Assembly: GCA_022824525.1 (NCBI GenBank) | Contig: JAJDZT010000033.1 | Coordinates: 1-64,000 of the forward strand | Origin: Silicimonas sp. | GTDB taxonomy: Bacteria; Pseudomonadota; Alphaproteobacteria; Rhodobacterales; Rhodobacteraceae | DNA: 64,000 nucleotides | Reading direction: 5' to 3' | Part shown: one piece after another, positions 18,353-28,105 of the stretch | Layout of the letters: the number at the start of each line of letters is the position of its first letter | How positions within the stretch are numbered: position 1 is the stretch's first letter | The notes under the pieces: generated by a model | Database searches by the model: none | Seen by the model: only the letters and a program-made list of their open reading frames with translations | Told to the model about the DNA's origin: nothing | Translations under genes and position numbers: made by a program

Positions 18353-18874
18353 ATGTTCGATACGATGACGATGACGAAGCTGATGGGCGGGTTTTGCGGC
18401 GCCTTTCTGATCTTCCTTCTGGGCGGATTCTTCGCCGAATTCATTTACCACGAGGCGGAACACAAGGGTGACGACCATCACCAAGCCTATACCATCGACA
18501 CGGGCGATGATGGCGGCGAAGCTGAGGAAGTGGTCGAAGTTGCCTTTGCCGACGTGTTTGCGGCGGCTGATCCTAGCGAGGGTCCCGGCCTTTTCCGCAA
18601 GTGCTCGGCCTGCCACAAGGTTGAAGATGGCGCGAATGGCGCTGGTCCTCACCTGTTTGGTGTCGTTGGACGGGAAGTCGGCGCAGTTGGTGACTTTGGT
18701 GCCTACTCGGGTGCTTTGAGCGAAGCGGCCGATGTCTGGACACCGGAAAACCTGAACGCCTTCCTGGAAAACCCGAAGGGCTATGCCAGCGGCACAACAA
18801 TGAACTTCGCAGGTTTCAAAGATATCGAGGATCGCGCGAACATCATCGCGTGGCTGGACTCGCTCGACAACTGA
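18353..18874 (+). CDS. cycM: membrane-anchored cytochrome c (CycM-like)
   Basis: A 173-residue c-type cytochrome. An uncleaved N-terminal helix (about residues 9-32) anchors it to the inner membrane, followed by an acidic linker with a His-rich stretch and a class-I domain. Heme is attached at CSACH near residue 84; the distal methionine is in TTMNF. This matches CycM / cytochrome c552 of Paracoccus, which carries electrons from the bc1 complex to cytochrome aa3 oxidase. A terminator follows. Confidence 0.88.
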   Translation: MFDTMTMTKLMGGFCGAFLIFLLGGFFAEFIYHEAEHKGDDHHQAYTIDTGDDGGEAEEVVEVAFADVFAAADPSEGPGLFRKCSACHKVEDGANGAGPHLFGVVGREVGAVGDFGAYSGALSEAADVWTPENLNAFLENPKGYASGTTMNFAGFKDIEDRANIIAWLDSLDN

Positions 18875-18895
18875 GCGAAACGATGATCGACGAGG

Positions 18896-18925
18896 AACCC
18901 GGTGCGTCTCGCATCGGGTTTTTTC
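18896..18925 (+). terminator. Rho-independent terminator of the cytochrome gene
   Basis: AACCCG-GTGCG, short loop, CGCAT-CGGGTT, ending in six T residues. It starts 21 bp after the stop codon. Confidence 0.8.
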
Positions 18926-19045
18926 TTGCACTCACGACACTTCACACGGTGGTCAGGACGCTGGACGGTCGACAAATCGAAAAGTAGGTACAATTTTAAG
19001 CTAACGGTCGTAAATCGGCCCGGTACTGAATTGAGGAGCCAATCG

Positions 19046-20953
19046 ATGCCGAAAACCGCGATGAGCGTGTCCCTTCGTCTTTCGCCAATTTCCCCGTATC
19101 AAATGCTCGCAATTGGCGCGGTTTCCCTTGGTACGGCATTTGCACTCCCGAACCTTGCAAAAGGCGAAAGCCACGAAAAGATCATCGTGAGCCACGGCTA
19201 CAACGAATACGACGAACTGAAGTATTCTCCCGAAGACGGACATCTTGGTTATGTGAACCCGGACGCTCCCACCGGCGGCGAATTCAGCATCGCCTGGATT
19301 GGTACCTTCGACAGCATGAACCCCTACGCCACGGGCATCGGCACACCGGGTCTGCTTTCAACGACCATGTATGAAGACATGATGGTCCCGACCTCGGACG
19401 AAGTGGGGTCCACCTACTGCCTCCTCTGCACCACGCTCGAGTATCCTGAGAGCCAGGACTGGGTCATCTTCAACCTGAGGGACGACGTAAAGTTCTCCGA
19501 CGGAACCCCCATGACAGGTGCAGACATTCTCTTCGCGTTTGAGCTGCTGAAGGAACAGGGCACGCCTTCATATGCGGCCTTCGTGAATGCGAACGTCGAA
19601 AGCGCCGAACTTCTGGACCCCTACAAGATCAAGTTCACTTTCAAGGAGGGTGTGCCTCGGCGCAGCCTGATCACGACGATGGGCAGCCTGCCTGCATGGC
19701 CGAAGCATTGGTACGAAGAAACCGGGGCGCGCCTGGACGAAAGCCGTTTGGAAATCGGGCCCGGCACAGGCGAGTATGTGCTCGACGAGATAGATGTTGG
19801 GCGGCAGATCATTTACAAGCGCAACCCGGACTATTGGGGTGCCGACCATTACCTCAAAGTGGGTCACGGAAATTACGACGAAATCCGCGTTGAGTACTTT
19901 GGCGATACCATCGCGGCCTTCGAAGGGTTCAAGGCAGGCGAAGTTACTTTTCGGCAGGAAAACAGTTCATTGAACTGGGCCACGAATTATGAGTTTCCGG
20001 CTCTCGACAAGGGCTGGGTCGTGAAAGCGACGCTGCCGAACGGCAATCTGCCTCCGGCGCGTGGCTTCATCTTCAACATGCAGGATGAAAAATTCGCTGA
20101 CAGGAACCTTCGTTTGGCCATTGGGCGCATGTTCAACTTCAACTGGACCAATCAGAACCTCCAATACGGCCTTTTCCAACAGCGTGAGGCGTTTTGGGAA
20201 AACGAGCGGCTGAAAGCGACCGGACTTCCCGAAGGACGTGAATTGGAGCTTCTGGAGCCTTATCGCGATCAACTTCCGGAGGAGATCTTTACCGAGGAGG
20301 CATTCGTCCCCCACGAGAGCGGTGATCGCCCCCTGGATCGGCGCAATCTCCGTGCCGCACTCGCCCTGATGGAAGAAGCCGGCTACACTCCCGGTTCCGA
20401 CGGCCTGCTACGAGACGCCGACGGCAATGTTCTGTCGATCGAGTTCATCGAAGACACGCAGTCCATGGATCGGATCATCCTGCCATATATGGAGAACCTG
20501 AAATCTCTCGGTGTGGATATCGTCTATAACCGCATCGACCCGGCACAGTACCAAGACCGCACTCAGAACAAGGATTTCGAGATGCGCGATGCCGCCTACA
20601 CGGTGGGTCTTGTGGAAGGATCTGGACTGTCCCAACGCTTCGGTTGCGAAGACAGGAACGATGTCTTCAACGACGCTGGCTACTGTAATCCGGTTGTGGA
20701 TGCCCTCGCCGAAAGCCTGCTCCGGGTTGAAACCTACGATGAGATGGCAGCCCATATTCGGGCGATCGATCGCATCATGCGTTACGACTACTTTGTCATC
20801 CCGGTCTGGTATCTTCCGGAATCCTGGGTCGCGCATTACGACATGTACGAATACCCAGACGAACTCCCGCCTTTCGATGTCGGCTTCCTCGACATCTGGT
20901 GGATCAACGCGGAAAAAGAACAGGCGCTGAAAGCCGAAGGAGCACTCAAGTAA
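19046..20953 (+). CDS. yejA: peptide ABC transporter substrate-binding protein (YejA)
   Basis: A 635-residue periplasmic solute-binding protein of the SBP_bac_5 (oligopeptide/dipeptide) family. An N-terminal signal segment with a hydrophobic core and ALPNLAKG precedes the mature domain, which opens [12 protein letters not shown] and [10 protein letters not shown], typical of YejA. Later it has the family segment [26 protein letters not shown] 19046 has GAGGAG upstream. YejABEF imports peptides, including microcin C in enterics. The permease gene yejB begins just after the stop. Confidence 0.9.
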   Translation: MPKTAMSVSLRLSPISPYQMLAIGAVSLGTAFALPNLAKGESHEKIIVSHGYNEYDELKYSPEDGHLGYVNPDAPTGGEFSIAWIGTFDSMNPYATGIGTPGLLSTTMYEDMMVPTSDEVGSTYCLLCTTLEYPESQDWVIFNLRDDVKFSDGTPMTGADILFAFELLKEQGTPSYAAFVNANVESAELLDPYKIKFTFKEGVPRRSLITTMGSLPAWPKHWYEETGARLDESRLEIGPGTGEYVLDEIDVGRQIIYKRNPDYWGADHYLKVGHGNYDEIRVEYFGDTIAAFEGFKAGEVTFRQENSSLNWATNYEFPALDKGWVVKATLPNGNLPPARGFIFNMQDEKFADRNLRLAIGRMFNFNWTNQNLQYGLFQQREAFWENERLKATGLPEGRELELLEPYRDQLPEEIFTEEAFVPHESGDRPLDRRNLRAALALMEEAGYTPGSDGLLRDADGNVLSIEFIEDTQSMDRIILPYMENLKSLGVDIVYNRIDPAQYQDRTQNKDFEMRDAAYTVGLVEGSGLSQRFGCEDRNDVFNDAGYCNPVVDALAESLLRVETYDEMAAHIRAIDRIMRYDYFVIPVWYLPESWVAHYDMYEYPDELPPFDVGFLDIWWINAEKEQALKAEGALK

Positions 20954-20954
20954 T

Positions 20955-22040
20955 ATGGGCGCCTATATCCTCAGACGCCTTCTGCTGATCATCCCGACAC
21001 TGTTCGGGATCATGCTGATCAATTTTGTTCTGACTCAATTTGTCCCCGGCGGACCGATCGAACAGTTGATTGCCCGCCTCGAGGGCGGCGGCGACGTGTT
21101 TGAGAGCTTTGCGGGCGGCGGCAACGATGTCGATACCGAGAGCCTTGATAGCGACAGTAGCTATGCCGGGGCACGAGGACTTCCCAAAGAATTCATCGAA
21201 GAGCTTGAACGTGAGTTCGGTTTCGACAAACCCGCCTATCAACGCTTCTTCGAGATGATGTGGGACTATCTGCGCTTTGACTTCGGCGAAAGTTACTTTC
21301 GATCCATCAGTGTGATCGACCTTGTCATAGAGAAGTTGCCCGTTTCGATTTCTCTTGGACTCTGGTCAACTCTACTGGCCTATCTCATCTCGATACCGCT
21401 CGGCATTCGGAAGGCCGTCAAGGATGGATCGAACTTCGATACCTGGACGTCAGGCGTTCTGATTGCTGCCTATGCGATTCCGGGGTTCCTCTTCGCGATC
21501 CTTCTTCTTGTCCTCTTTGCCGGCGGTTCATACTGGCAGATTTTCCCGCTTCGCGGTTTGACGTCGGAAAACTGGGAAGAAATGTCTCTGATCGGAAAGG
21601 TCGCAGACTACTTCTGGCACCTCGTTTTGCCACTGTCCGCACTCATGATCTCCGCGTTCACGTCAATGACTTTGCTGACAAAGAACAGTTTTCTCGACGA
21701 GATCCGCAAGCAATACGTGGTTACCGCGCGTTCGAAAGGACTGAGTGAAAGCCGTGTGCTTTATGGTCACGTGTTCCGCAACGCCATGCTGATCATCATT
21801 GCCGGTTTCCCCGCTGCCTTCATTTCCATTTTCTTCGGCTCGTCACTGATTATCGAAACGATCTTCTCGCTCGATGGTCTGGGCCGCCTTGGCTTTGAAG
21901 CCGCCGTTGCGCGTGACTACCGGGTTGTTTTCGGCGTGCTCTATGTTTCCGCGCTGATCGGGCTTCTCGTGAATATCCTTTCGGACCTCATGTATGTCTT
22001 CGTCGACCCTCGCATCGACTTCGAGAAGAGGGAGACCTGA
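20955..22040 (+). CDS. yejB: peptide ABC transporter permease (YejB)
   Basis: A 361-residue inner-membrane permease. The start [21 protein letters not shown] is the standard DppB/OppB N-terminal helix; a periplasmic insertion of about 80 residues follows, then five further helices. The ABC-coupling EAA loop is near [20 protein letters not shown]. It sits one base after yejA and three bases before yejE, so translation is coupled. Confidence 0.92.
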   Translation: MGAYILRRLLLIIPTLFGIMLINFVLTQFVPGGPIEQLIARLEGGGDVFESFAGGGNDVDTESLDSDSSYAGARGLPKEFIEELEREFGFDKPAYQRFFEMMWDYLRFDFGESYFRSISVIDLVIEKLPVSISLGLWSTLLAYLISIPLGIRKAVKDGSNFDTWTSGVLIAAYAIPGFLFAILLLVLFAGGSYWQIFPLRGLTSENWEEMSLIGKVADYFWHLVLPLSALMISAFTSMTLLTKNSFLDEIRKQYVVTARSKGLSESRVLYGHVFRNAMLIIIAGFPAAFISIFFGSSLIIETIFSLDGLGRLGFEAAVARDYRVVFGVLYVSALIGLLVNILSDLMYVFVDPRIDFEKRET

Positions 22041-22043
22041 GAA

Positions 22044-23231
22044 ATGGCCCTCCGCGAAGACATCCCCGATGCGCCAGCCACTGAAGAGACCAATGCAGTC
22101 GACATTCCGAAGCGTCGGCGCATGTGGCTTTCGCCACTCAATCAACGCCGGTGGCGCAACTTCCGAAACAACCGCCGCGCTTTCTGGTCCCTGATCATTT
22201 TCGCCGTGTTGTTCGGGCTGAGCCTGTTTGCCGAGTTCCTTGCCAACGACAAGCCGATCCTCGTGAAGCATAAGGGCGAGTACTATATGCCCATCTTCAA
22301 TTTCTATCCGGAGACGGCCTTCGGCGGCGACCTTCGAATTGAGGCTCAGTACCAGTATGAAGATATCGAATGCCTCATCGTGACCGGCGGCGTCGTTGAG
22401 TGTTACGACGATCCGGAAGGCATACTGGCCGAAGTGGCAGAAAGCGGCACTGCGTTGGGTGAGCCTGTCGAGAAGGGTTGGCTGCTTTGGCCACCTATCC
22501 CTTACAAATACGACACCATCGTCGATATTCAGGGCGCGGCCCCTTCTCCACCAGACGAAAACAACTGGCTTGGAACCGATGACACCAAGCGGGATGTGCT
22601 TGCCCGCGTGATTTACGGGTTCCGGCTTTCGATCATCTTCACTCTGATTGTGACGGCCGCCGCGTCGATCATCGGCATCGCCGCCGGCGCAGCGCAGGGG
22701 TATTTCGGTGGATGGATTGATTTGATCTTCCAACGTCTGCTGGAAATCTGGGGGTCTACCCCACAGTTGTACGTCATCATCATCCTGTTCGCGATCCTGG
22801 GGCGAAGTTTCTGGCTTCTGGTCTTCATCATGATCCTCTTCGGATGGCCTGCTCTGGTGGGTGTTGTGCGCGCCGAATTCCTGCGTGCGCGCAACTTTGA
22901 GTATGTTCGCGCGGCGCGCGCGCTCGGGGTCTCAAACACAACAATCATGTTCCGGCACATGCTGCCCAATGCCATGGTTGCGACACTCACGCTGCTGCCA
23001 TTCATCATTACCGGCACCATCAGTTTCCTCGCGGGTTTGGACTTCCTTGGATACGGCCTTCCCTCATCCGCGCCGTCGCTGGGAGAGATGACCCTGCAGG
23101 CCAAACAGAACCTGCAAGCCCCTTGGCTGGCTTTCACCGCCTTCTTCACCTTCGCGATTATGCTTTCGCTGCTCGTCTTCATTTTCGAAGGCGTACGAGA
23201 CGCGTTCGATCCAAGAAAGACCTTCTCGTGA
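22044..23231 (+). CDS. yejE: peptide ABC transporter permease (YejE)
   Basis: A 395-residue DppC/OppC-type permease partner of YejB. The N-terminal cytoplasmic segment LSPLNQRRWRNFRNNRRAFW leads into the first helix; a periplasmic region of about 130 residues, characteristic of YejE, precedes the transport core at GTDDTKRDVLARVIYGFRLS. The EAA coupling loop reads VRAARALGVSNTTIMFRHMLPNA. A repeat element separates it from yejF. Confidence 0.92.
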   Translation: MALREDIPDAPATEETNAVDIPKRRRMWLSPLNQRRWRNFRNNRRAFWSLIIFAVLFGLSLFAEFLANDKPILVKHKGEYYMPIFNFYPETAFGGDLRIEAQYQYEDIECLIVTGGVVECYDDPEGILAEVAESGTALGEPVEKGWLLWPPIPYKYDTIVDIQGAAPSPPDENNWLGTDDTKRDVLARVIYGFRLSIIFTLIVTAAASIIGIAAGAAQGYFGGWIDLIFQRLLEIWGSTPQLYVIIILFAILGRSFWLLVFIMILFGWPALVGVVRAEFLRARNFEYVRAARALGVSNTTIMFRHMLPNAMVATLTLLPFIITGTISFLAGLDFLGYGLPSSAPSLGEMTLQAKQNLQAPWLAFTAFFTFAIMLSLLVFIFEGVRDAFDPRKTFS

Positions 23232-23270
23232 AGGGGATCGAGGTCTTGCGACGCCGCGCGCGCCGGCATG

Positions 23271-23325
23271 CCGGAGGGGCTCTGCCCCTCCGGACCACCC
23301 CGGGATATTTGCGGGCCAATAATGA
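23271..23325 (+). repeat. intergenic repeat with hairpin, copy 2
   Basis: A perfect 10-bp inverted repeat (CCGGAGGGGC / GCCCCTCCGG, loop TCT, 23271-23293) is followed after nine bases by GGATATTT and GCGGGCCAA. It has the same layout as the copy at 9491-9535. Here it lies inside the yej operon and its right edge supplies the likely ribosome-binding site of yejF. Confidence 0.65.
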
Positions 23326-23334
23326 GGGTTGGGT

Positions 23335-24936
23335 TTGAGAAACCTGCTTGAAGTTCGGGACTTGAATGTCCGCTTTCGCCAGGATGGCGTCGTGACACAT
23401 GCCGTACGCGACGTATCGTTCGACCTGAAGAAAGGCGAAACCGTCGCTCTCGTCGGGGAAAGCGGCTCGGGCAAGTCAGTGACCGCATTGTCCACCGTGG
23501 ACCTTCTGGCAACCAGCGCAGAAATCCAGGGCTCGATCAAATATGACGGCACGGAGTTGGTGGGCGCACCTGAGACAGAGCTCCGCCGGGTGCGGGGCAA
23601 TGACATCAGCTTCATTTTTCAGGAGCCGATGACATCTCTCAATCCTTTGCACACGCTCGACAAGCAACTGGGAGAGTCTCTTCTGATCCACCAGGGTCTT
23701 ACCGGGCGGGCTGCCGAGGACCGCATCCTCGAACTGCTCCACGAAGTCGGCATTGTCGATCCCGAAAGCCGATTGAAAAGCTATCCGCATCAGCTTTCGG
23801 GCGGCCAGCGCCAACGTGTGATGATCGCCATGGCGCTTGCCAACAATCCGGAACTGCTCATCGCGGACGAGCCGACAACTGCGCTGGATGTCACGATCCA
23901 GGCACAGATACTTGATTTGCTGGCTGGGATTCAGCGCGAACGCGGCATGTCGATGCTGTTCATCACTCACGATCTCACCATTGTTCGCAAGTTTGCGGAT
24001 CGTGTGAACGTGATGAAAGACGGTGAGATCGTTGAGCGCGGCGAGACCAAGACGATTTTTGCGACGCCGGAACACCCTTACACACAAAAGCTCCTTTCGG
24101 CGGAATCGACCGGACGTCCAGACCCGGTGCCGGATGACGCCCAAACGATAGCCGAAACGGAAGACCTTAGGATTTGGTTCCCCATCCAACGTGGATTGTT
24201 GAAACGAACTGTCGGCCACGTAAAGGCTGTCAATGCCGCCACGCTCAGCGTGCGCGCGGGCGAGACCGTCGGGATCGTCGGCGAAAGCGGGTCGGGCAAA
24301 ACCACACTCGCCCTGGCGATCATGCGGTTGATATCTTCCGAAGGACCCGTGGTTTTCCAAGGGCGCAACATTCAGGGCTTGAAGTCACGTGATCTCCGGC
24401 CGCTCCGTGCCGAAATGCAAATCGTGTTTCAGGACCCCTATGGTTCGCTCAGCCCGCGGATGAATGTCGAAGAAATCATCTCCGAAGGCCTGACCATCCA
24501 CAACGTCGACCCGGATCGTGACCGACGCGAGTTGGTGGCTGAGATCATGCAGGAAGTCGGGCTCGATCCGTCCACCATGGATCGCTACCCACACGAATTT
24601 TCAGGCGGCCAACGGCAACGCATTGCAATTGCCCGGGCGATGATCCTTCGCCCCAAACTCGTCGTGCTCGACGAGCCCACGAGTGCTTTGGACATGACGG
24701 TCCAAGTGCAAATCGTTGAACTGCTCAGAAGCCTCCAGAAGAAGTATGGGCTGGCCTATCTGTTCATCAGCCACGACCTCAAGGTTGTACGCGCACTCAG
24801 CCACAAGGTGATCGTGATGAAGCGGGGCGACGTGGTCGAATCCGGTGATGCCAGCCAGGTCTTCGATGCACCCGAAAGCGAATACACCCGTGCCTTGATG
24901 GCAGCAGCCTTTGAGGTAACCACCGCGGCCGAGTAA
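23335..24936 (+). CDS. yejF: peptide ABC transporter ATP-binding protein (YejF), two ATPase domains
   Basis: A 533-residue tandem ATPase. Domain 1 has Walker [13 protein letters not shown] near residue 43, signature LSGGQRQRV and Walker [13 protein letters not shown]; domain 2 repeats these with [11 protein letters not shown] near 321, FSGGQRQRI and [12 protein letters not shown]. Each domain is followed by the oligopeptide-family segment P-E-x-x-YT. No ATG is available; TTG 23335 has GAGGG seven bases upstream, while TTG 23329 is too close. It energises YejB/YejE. Confidence 0.9.
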   Translation: MRNLLEVRDLNVRFRQDGVVTHAVRDVSFDLKKGETVALVGESGSGKSVTALSTVDLLATSAEIQGSIKYDGTELVGAPETELRRVRGNDISFIFQEPMTSLNPLHTLDKQLGESLLIHQGLTGRAAEDRILELLHEVGIVDPESRLKSYPHQLSGGQRQRVMIAMALANNPELLIADEPTTALDVTIQAQILDLLAGIQRERGMSMLFITHDLTIVRKFADRVNVMKDGEIVERGETKTIFATPEHPYTQKLLSAESTGRPDPVPDDAQTIAETEDLRIWFPIQRGLLKRTVGHVKAVNAATLSVRAGETVGIVGESGSGKTTLALAIMRLISSEGPVVFQGRNIQGLKSRDLRPLRAEMQIVFQDPYGSLSPRMNVEEIISEGLTIHNVDPDRDRRELVAEIMQEVGLDPSTMDRYPHEFSGGQRQRIAIARAMILRPKLVVLDEPTSALDMTVQVQIVELLRSLQKKYGLAYLFISHDLKVVRALSHKVIVMKRGDVVESGDASQVFDAPESEYTRALMAAAFEVTTAAE

Positions 24937-25021
24937 CGCGCGTGCAGTCTTGTCACCCGACATGAGCGCGACACCGGCATACGGCGCTTTGCGCTTGCAC
25001 CCGCATCACCCAGACGCTTTA

Positions 25022-25037
25022 GTGAACGAGCGTTCAC
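25022..25037. promoter_or_regulatory. palindromic operator upstream of the valine-degradation operon
   Basis: GTGAACG, two bases, CGTTCAC: a perfect 7-bp inverted repeat ending 12 bp before the acyl-CoA dehydrogenase start. The form resembles TetR-family operators that control acyl-CoA catabolism. No TetR gene lies in the window, so the regulator would act in trans. Confidence 0.5.
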
Positions 25038-25049
25038 GTGGGAGGCAAC

Positions 25050-26192
25050 ATGGATTTCGCGGTAACCGAAGAACAAGACGCCATCTATGAGACGGCCTAT
25101 GCATTTGGCCAGGAGCACATCGCTCCGTTTGCGCGCAAGTGGGAAGCGGACGGAAGCATTCCCAAGGACCTTTGGCGCGAAATAGCGGCTCTCGGTTTTG
25201 GCGGACTTTATGTCTCGGAGGACGCCGGCGGTTCCGGTTTGTCGCGCCTTGACGCAACTCTAGTCTTCGAAGCGCTTTCTGCCTCTTGCGCAAGCGTGGC
25301 GGCATTTTTGTCGATCCACAATATGTGTGTCCGGATGATCGAAGCCTACGGATCGGAAAGCATGAAGGCCGACGTCCTTCAGAAGGCTCTGGCCATGGAA
25401 ACCGTGCTTTCTTATTGCTTGACCGAACCCGGATCAGGCTCTGACGCGGCGGCCCTCAAGACCAAGGCGTCACGGACCAACGACGGCTGGAAACTGACCG
25501 GCACAAAAGCATTCATTTCAGGCGGCGGGTATTCAGACGCCTACATCGTAATGGCGCGTTCCGGCGAGGATGGACCCAAAGGTGTCTCGGCCTTTCTTGT
25601 TGAGGACGGCTCGCCGGGGCTTAGCTTTGGTGGGTTGGAAGATAAAATGGGGTGGCGCAGTCAGCCCACACGGCAAGTGCAACTGGACGATTGCCCTGTG
25701 CACGCCAGCAACCTTCTGGGCGAGGAAGGGCGGGGCTTCACCTACGCCATGGCTGGGCTGGACGGAGGTCGGCTCAATATTGCGGCATGTGCTCTCGGTG
25801 CTGCCCAATCGGCATTGGACCAAACACTGGCTTATGTGGGCGAGCGTCGGGCCTTTGGCAAAACGCTCGACCGGTTTCAAGCGTTGCAGTTCAAACTTGC
25901 CGACGCCGAGATATCTCTTCAGGCCGCGCGCAGTTTCCTTCGCCATGCTGCGTGGTCTCTGGACACAGGGCAACCTGACGCAACCAAGCGCTGCGCAATG
26001 GCAAAAGCCTTTGTAACCGAGCGAGCGTATGAAGTTGCCGATACCTGTTTGCAATTGCATGGCGGCTACGGGTATCTCGCCGATTACGGCATCGAGAAAA
26101 TAGTCCGCGACCTCCGGGTTCATAAAATTCTTGAAGGCACGAATGAGATCATGCGCGTCATCGTCTCCCGCGATATGCTGGCCTCGAGATGA
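25050..26192 (+). CDS. acyl-CoA dehydrogenase, probable isobutyryl-CoA dehydrogenase
   Basis: A 380-residue FAD enzyme. FAD-binding YCLTEPGSGSDA is near residue 127, FISGGGYSD near 154, and the C-terminal LHGGYGYLADYGIEKIVRDLRVHKILEGTNE carries the catalytic glutamate. It oxidises a short acyl-CoA to its enoyl-CoA. The substrate is inferred from the next two genes, which complete the valine pathway after isobutyryl-CoA. ATG 25050 follows GGGAGG; a GTG at 25038 is less likely. It overlaps the next gene by four bases. Confidence 0.85.
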   Translation: MDFAVTEEQDAIYETAYAFGQEHIAPFARKWEADGSIPKDLWREIAALGFGGLYVSEDAGGSGLSRLDATLVFEALSASCASVAAFLSIHNMCVRMIEAYGSESMKADVLQKALAMETVLSYCLTEPGSGSDAAALKTKASRTNDGWKLTGTKAFISGGGYSDAYIVMARSGEDGPKGVSAFLVEDGSPGLSFGGLEDKMGWRSQPTRQVQLDDCPVHASNLLGEEGRGFTYAMAGLDGGRLNIAACALGAAQSALDQTLAYVGERRAFGKTLDRFQALQFKLADAEISLQAARSFLRHAAWSLDTGQPDATKRCAMAKAFVTERAYEVADTCLQLHGGYGYLADYGIEKIVRDLRVHKILEGTNEIMRVIVSRDMLASR

Positions 26193-27232
26193 GTAAGATC
26201 CACATTCGAAAGACCGGGCGAACGGGACGGATCACCTTGAACCGACCGGAAGCACTGAACGCTGTAACTCACGAAATGATTGGGGAAATAGCGGCGATCC
26301 TGCCTGTCTGGGCTCAAGATCCAGACATCTCCATGCTTGTCATCGATGCGACTGGCGACCGTGCGTTCTCCGCGGGCGGAGACCTGATGGGGATCTATCG
26401 CGCCATGTTGGCCGGCGATTACGAGACGCCGCGCCGGTTCTGGCGGGAAGAATATGCCATGAACGCGGCACTGTTCCACTTTCCAAAGCCGGTCGCGACG
26501 TTTCTGCAGGGCTTCACGATGGGCGGCGGTGTCGGCGTGGGCTGTCATGGGTCTCACCGCGTGGTCGGCGAGACCAGCCGGATCGCGATGCCGGAGTGTG
26601 GCATTGGCCTCGCACCTGATGTCGGTGGCACATTGCTGCTGGCGCGAGCGCCGGGCAGGCTTGGCGAATACCTTGGCACCACAGCGTATCGCATGGAGCC
26701 GGGAGAGGCTATTCTGGCCGGGTTTGCTGACTACTACATCCCCGAAGCAGAGTGGTCTTCATTGATCACCGAGCTTGAAGCGCACGGAGATTGGACTGCG
26801 ATAGATCGCGCGGCACAGGATGCCCCAAAGGCCGCGCTGGCGGACGTGCTTGACAAGATCGACGCCAATTTCGGGGGCGAAACGCTCCGCGACAATGTAA
26901 ATTCCCTGCGGGCAGACAGCAGCGACTGGGCGAAAGAAACGCTTGCTGCATTGAGCAAGAACGCACCCCTTGCCATGGCCGCCGCCGTGGAACTTGTACA
27001 CCGTGCCCGCGCCCGAGATACGGTCGAGTTCGCCTTGAAGAACGAGTACCGCTTCAGCCATCGTGTTGCCGAGCAAGGCGATTTTCAGGAAGGCATTCGA
27101 GCGCTCATCGTTGATAAGGACAAATCGCCCGCGTGGGGCAACGACGCGGTCGATAGTGCGACGCCAGCAACTGTCGCAGCCATGCTCATGCCGCTTGGGC
27201 AGGACGAACTGGAACTGGAGGAGACACCATGA
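26189..27232 (+). CDS. 3-hydroxyisobutyryl-CoA hydrolase (enoyl-CoA hydratase family)
   Basis: A 347-residue crotonase-fold protein. FSAGGDLMGIY supplies the first oxyanion-hole region; GFTMGGGVGVGCHGSHRV, the glutamate in AMPECGIG and the aspartate in PDVGG match 3-hydroxyisobutyryl-CoA hydrolases, not true hydratases. It would release 3-hydroxyisobutyrate and CoA, avoiding build-up of reactive methacrylyl-CoA. ATGA overlaps link it to genes on both sides. The hydratase converting methacrylyl-CoA is not in this operon. Confidence 0.88.
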   Translation: MSKIHIRKTGRTGRITLNRPEALNAVTHEMIGEIAAILPVWAQDPDISMLVIDATGDRAFSAGGDLMGIYRAMLAGDYETPRRFWREEYAMNAALFHFPKPVATFLQGFTMGGGVGVGCHGSHRVVGETSRIAMPECGIGLAPDVGGTLLLARAPGRLGEYLGTTAYRMEPGEAILAGFADYYIPEAEWSSLITELEAHGDWTAIDRAAQDAPKAALADVLDKIDANFGGETLRDNVNSLRADSSDWAKETLAALSKNAPLAMAAAVELVHRARARDTVEFALKNEYRFSHRVAEQGDFQEGIRALIVDKDKSPAWGNDAVDSATPATVAAMLMPLGQDELELEETP

Positions 27233-28101
27233 AGATCGGCTTCATCGGCTTGGGCAACATGGGTGCGCCCATGGCCAGAAACCTGGCCAAGGCAGGGCAC
27301 GAGGTGACAGGCTTCGACGTCAACGCCCCTTCGCCTGAAGGCGTCGCGAATGCGCCGAGCACAACGGACGCGGCAACCGGCGCGGATGTGGTCATGACGA
27401 TGCTCCCAAACGGCGCCATTTTGCGCCAAGTTGCCGAGGAAGCGATCCCTGCCATGAAGTCCGGGGCAGTGCTCCTGGATTGTTCGACTGTCGACGTGGA
27501 AAGCGCGCGGGTCGTGGCTGAACAGGCGCGTGCGTCAGGGCTTGGTGCGCTGGACGCACCGGTTTCAGGCGGCATCGGTGGCGCGGAAGCAGGCACCTTG
27601 ACCTTCATGGTTGGTGGCGGTGAAGACGCATTCGCGACGGCTTCACCCTTGTTCGACATCATGGGGCAGAAGGCCGTTCATTGCGGGCCGTCCGGAAACG
27701 GGCAGGCAGCGAAAATCTGCAACAACATGATCCTAGGCGTCACAATGATTGGCACCTGTGAAGCATTCGCCCTCGCCGACAAGCTGGGTCTTGATCGGCA
27801 GGCTATGTTTGACGTGGTCTCGACATCTTCAGGATATAGCTGGACGATGAATGCCTACTGTCCAGCTCCGGGCGTGGGTCCTAAATCTCCAGCAGACAAC
27901 GAATACACCCCCGGATTTGCGGCGGAGCTTATGCTGAAAGACTTGCGGTTGTCGCAACAGGCTGCGGAAGCAGTGAATGCGGATACGCCGATGGGAGAAC
28001 GCGCCTCGGAACTCTACGCAGATTTCGTCGAACGCGAAGGCAAAGGCGGAATGGATTTCTCGGCCATGCTGCCACGCTTCGAAAAGCGAGGGCGTAACTG
28101 A
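27229..28101 (+). CDS. mmsB: 3-hydroxyisobutyrate dehydrogenase
   Basis: A 290-residue beta-hydroxyacid dehydrogenase. The NAD site IGFIGLGNMGAPMARNL is at residues 3-19, the substrate site DAPVSGGIGGAEAGTL near 106-121 and the catalytic lysine in GQAAKICNNM near 167. It oxidises 3-hydroxyisobutyrate to methylmalonate semialdehyde. It ends the three-gene valine operon and converges on the DUF808 gene with a four-base gap. Confidence 0.93.
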   Translation: MKIGFIGLGNMGAPMARNLAKAGHEVTGFDVNAPSPEGVANAPSTTDAATGADVVMTMLPNGAILRQVAEEAIPAMKSGAVLLDCSTVDVESARVVAEQARASGLGALDAPVSGGIGGAEAGTLTFMVGGGEDAFATASPLFDIMGQKAVHCGPSGNGQAAKICNNMILGVTMIGTCEAFALADKLGLDRQAMFDVVSTSSGYSWTMNAYCPAPGVGPKSPADNEYTPGFAAELMLKDLRLSQQAAEAVNADTPMGERASELYADFVEREGKGGMDFSAMLPRFEKRGRN

Positions 28102-28105
28102 GGGC

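Noticed and set aside
17702-18931. 409-residue minus-strand frame across pheA and the cytochrome gene
   Set aside because: It overlaps two well-identified genes out of frame and its translation is Arg/Ser-rich with no domain.
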